A stretch of DNA of 64,000 bases from Perca fluviatilis (taxonomy: Eukaryota; Chordata; Actinopteri; Perciformes; Percidae), in assembly GCF_010015445.1 (NCBI RefSeq), contig NC_053116.1, positions 23,457,107 through 23,521,106 on the forward strand, read 5' to 3'. The translations under genes and the position numbers were made by a program. Positions 63,918 through 64,000 of this stretch are shown piece after piece. Numbering within the stretch: the first letter of the stretch is position 1; every line of letters starts with the position of its first letter. The notes under the pieces were generated by a model, which did not search any database, was not told where the DNA came from, and saw only the letters and a program-made list of their open reading frames with translations.

Positions 63918-64000
63918 GGCTCTGACACACCAGGCAGTCGGACTGATCAGTCTCCCAGAGTTGGTCAAAAAAGTGCCTCGGAACACACTGAAGCGACGCC
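63918..64000. mobile_element. Start of a MITE cut by the window end
   Basis: Begins GGCTCTGACACACCAGGCAG and runs GTCGGACTGATCAG off the edge, a common fish DNA-transposon terminus similar to the nested element at 61376. Confidence 0.45.

Overview
This is vertebrate nuclear DNA, almost certainly from a teleost and probably a percomorph. The support is an intron-containing chordate gene, very long CA/GT microsatellites, fish-type LINEs (L1-like and L2/CR1-like), a tRNA-derived SINE, and many short non-autonomous DNA transposons with terminal motifs familiar from fish genomes. There are no operons, ribosome binding sites or CRISPR arrays. Nearly every long open frame is a CA/GT repeat read as Cys-Val or Thr-His, a shadow of a transposon, or chance.

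One protein-coding gene is convincing: the 5' part of samd11 on the + strand. Exon 1 is 45593-46046, exon 2 is 47234-47325 and exon 3 is 57405-57580. They join in frame through canonical GT-AG introns and encode the first 240 residues, with a KDWK-type SAND domain at about residues 91-180 and an acidic, SUMO-site-like tail. The SAM domain and the remaining exons must lie beyond 64000. In mammals SAMD11 (mr-s) is a photoreceptor Polycomb-associated repressor.

Layout. 1-10570 is a repeat-dense block: an L1 fragment split by a SINE, a 2.2 kb TTAA-flanked transposon carrying a nested hAT-like element, hairpin MITEs, and a large hAT-like composite. 10570-26700 is mostly unique sequence with several stretches that read like conserved non-coding elements (CNEs), separated by MITEs, a broken L1 (19820-21000) and microsatellites. 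27100-31640 holds more DNA transposons and a frameshifted L2/CR1-type LINE. 31640-45200 is again unique sequence with CNE-like blocks, plus a hAT-like block (33972-35362) and an inverted copy of the repeat found at 27599. 45200-64000 is samd11 with introns full of microsatellites, a Harbinger-derived remnant (58295-59361) and a nested TTAA-flanked transposon (61209-62517).

No new multi-gene system is visible. The most interesting points are: (i) six or seven TTAA-flanked, mostly AGG-terminated elements of different families within 64 kb, including one clean nested insertion; (ii) CNE-like blocks upstream of samd11, one with an OTX/CRX-type TAATCC site; (iii) an exon-like open frame next to one transposon; and (iv) a candidate extra exon in samd11 intron 3 whose phase does not fit. 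All homology statements come from reading and memory; no search was run.
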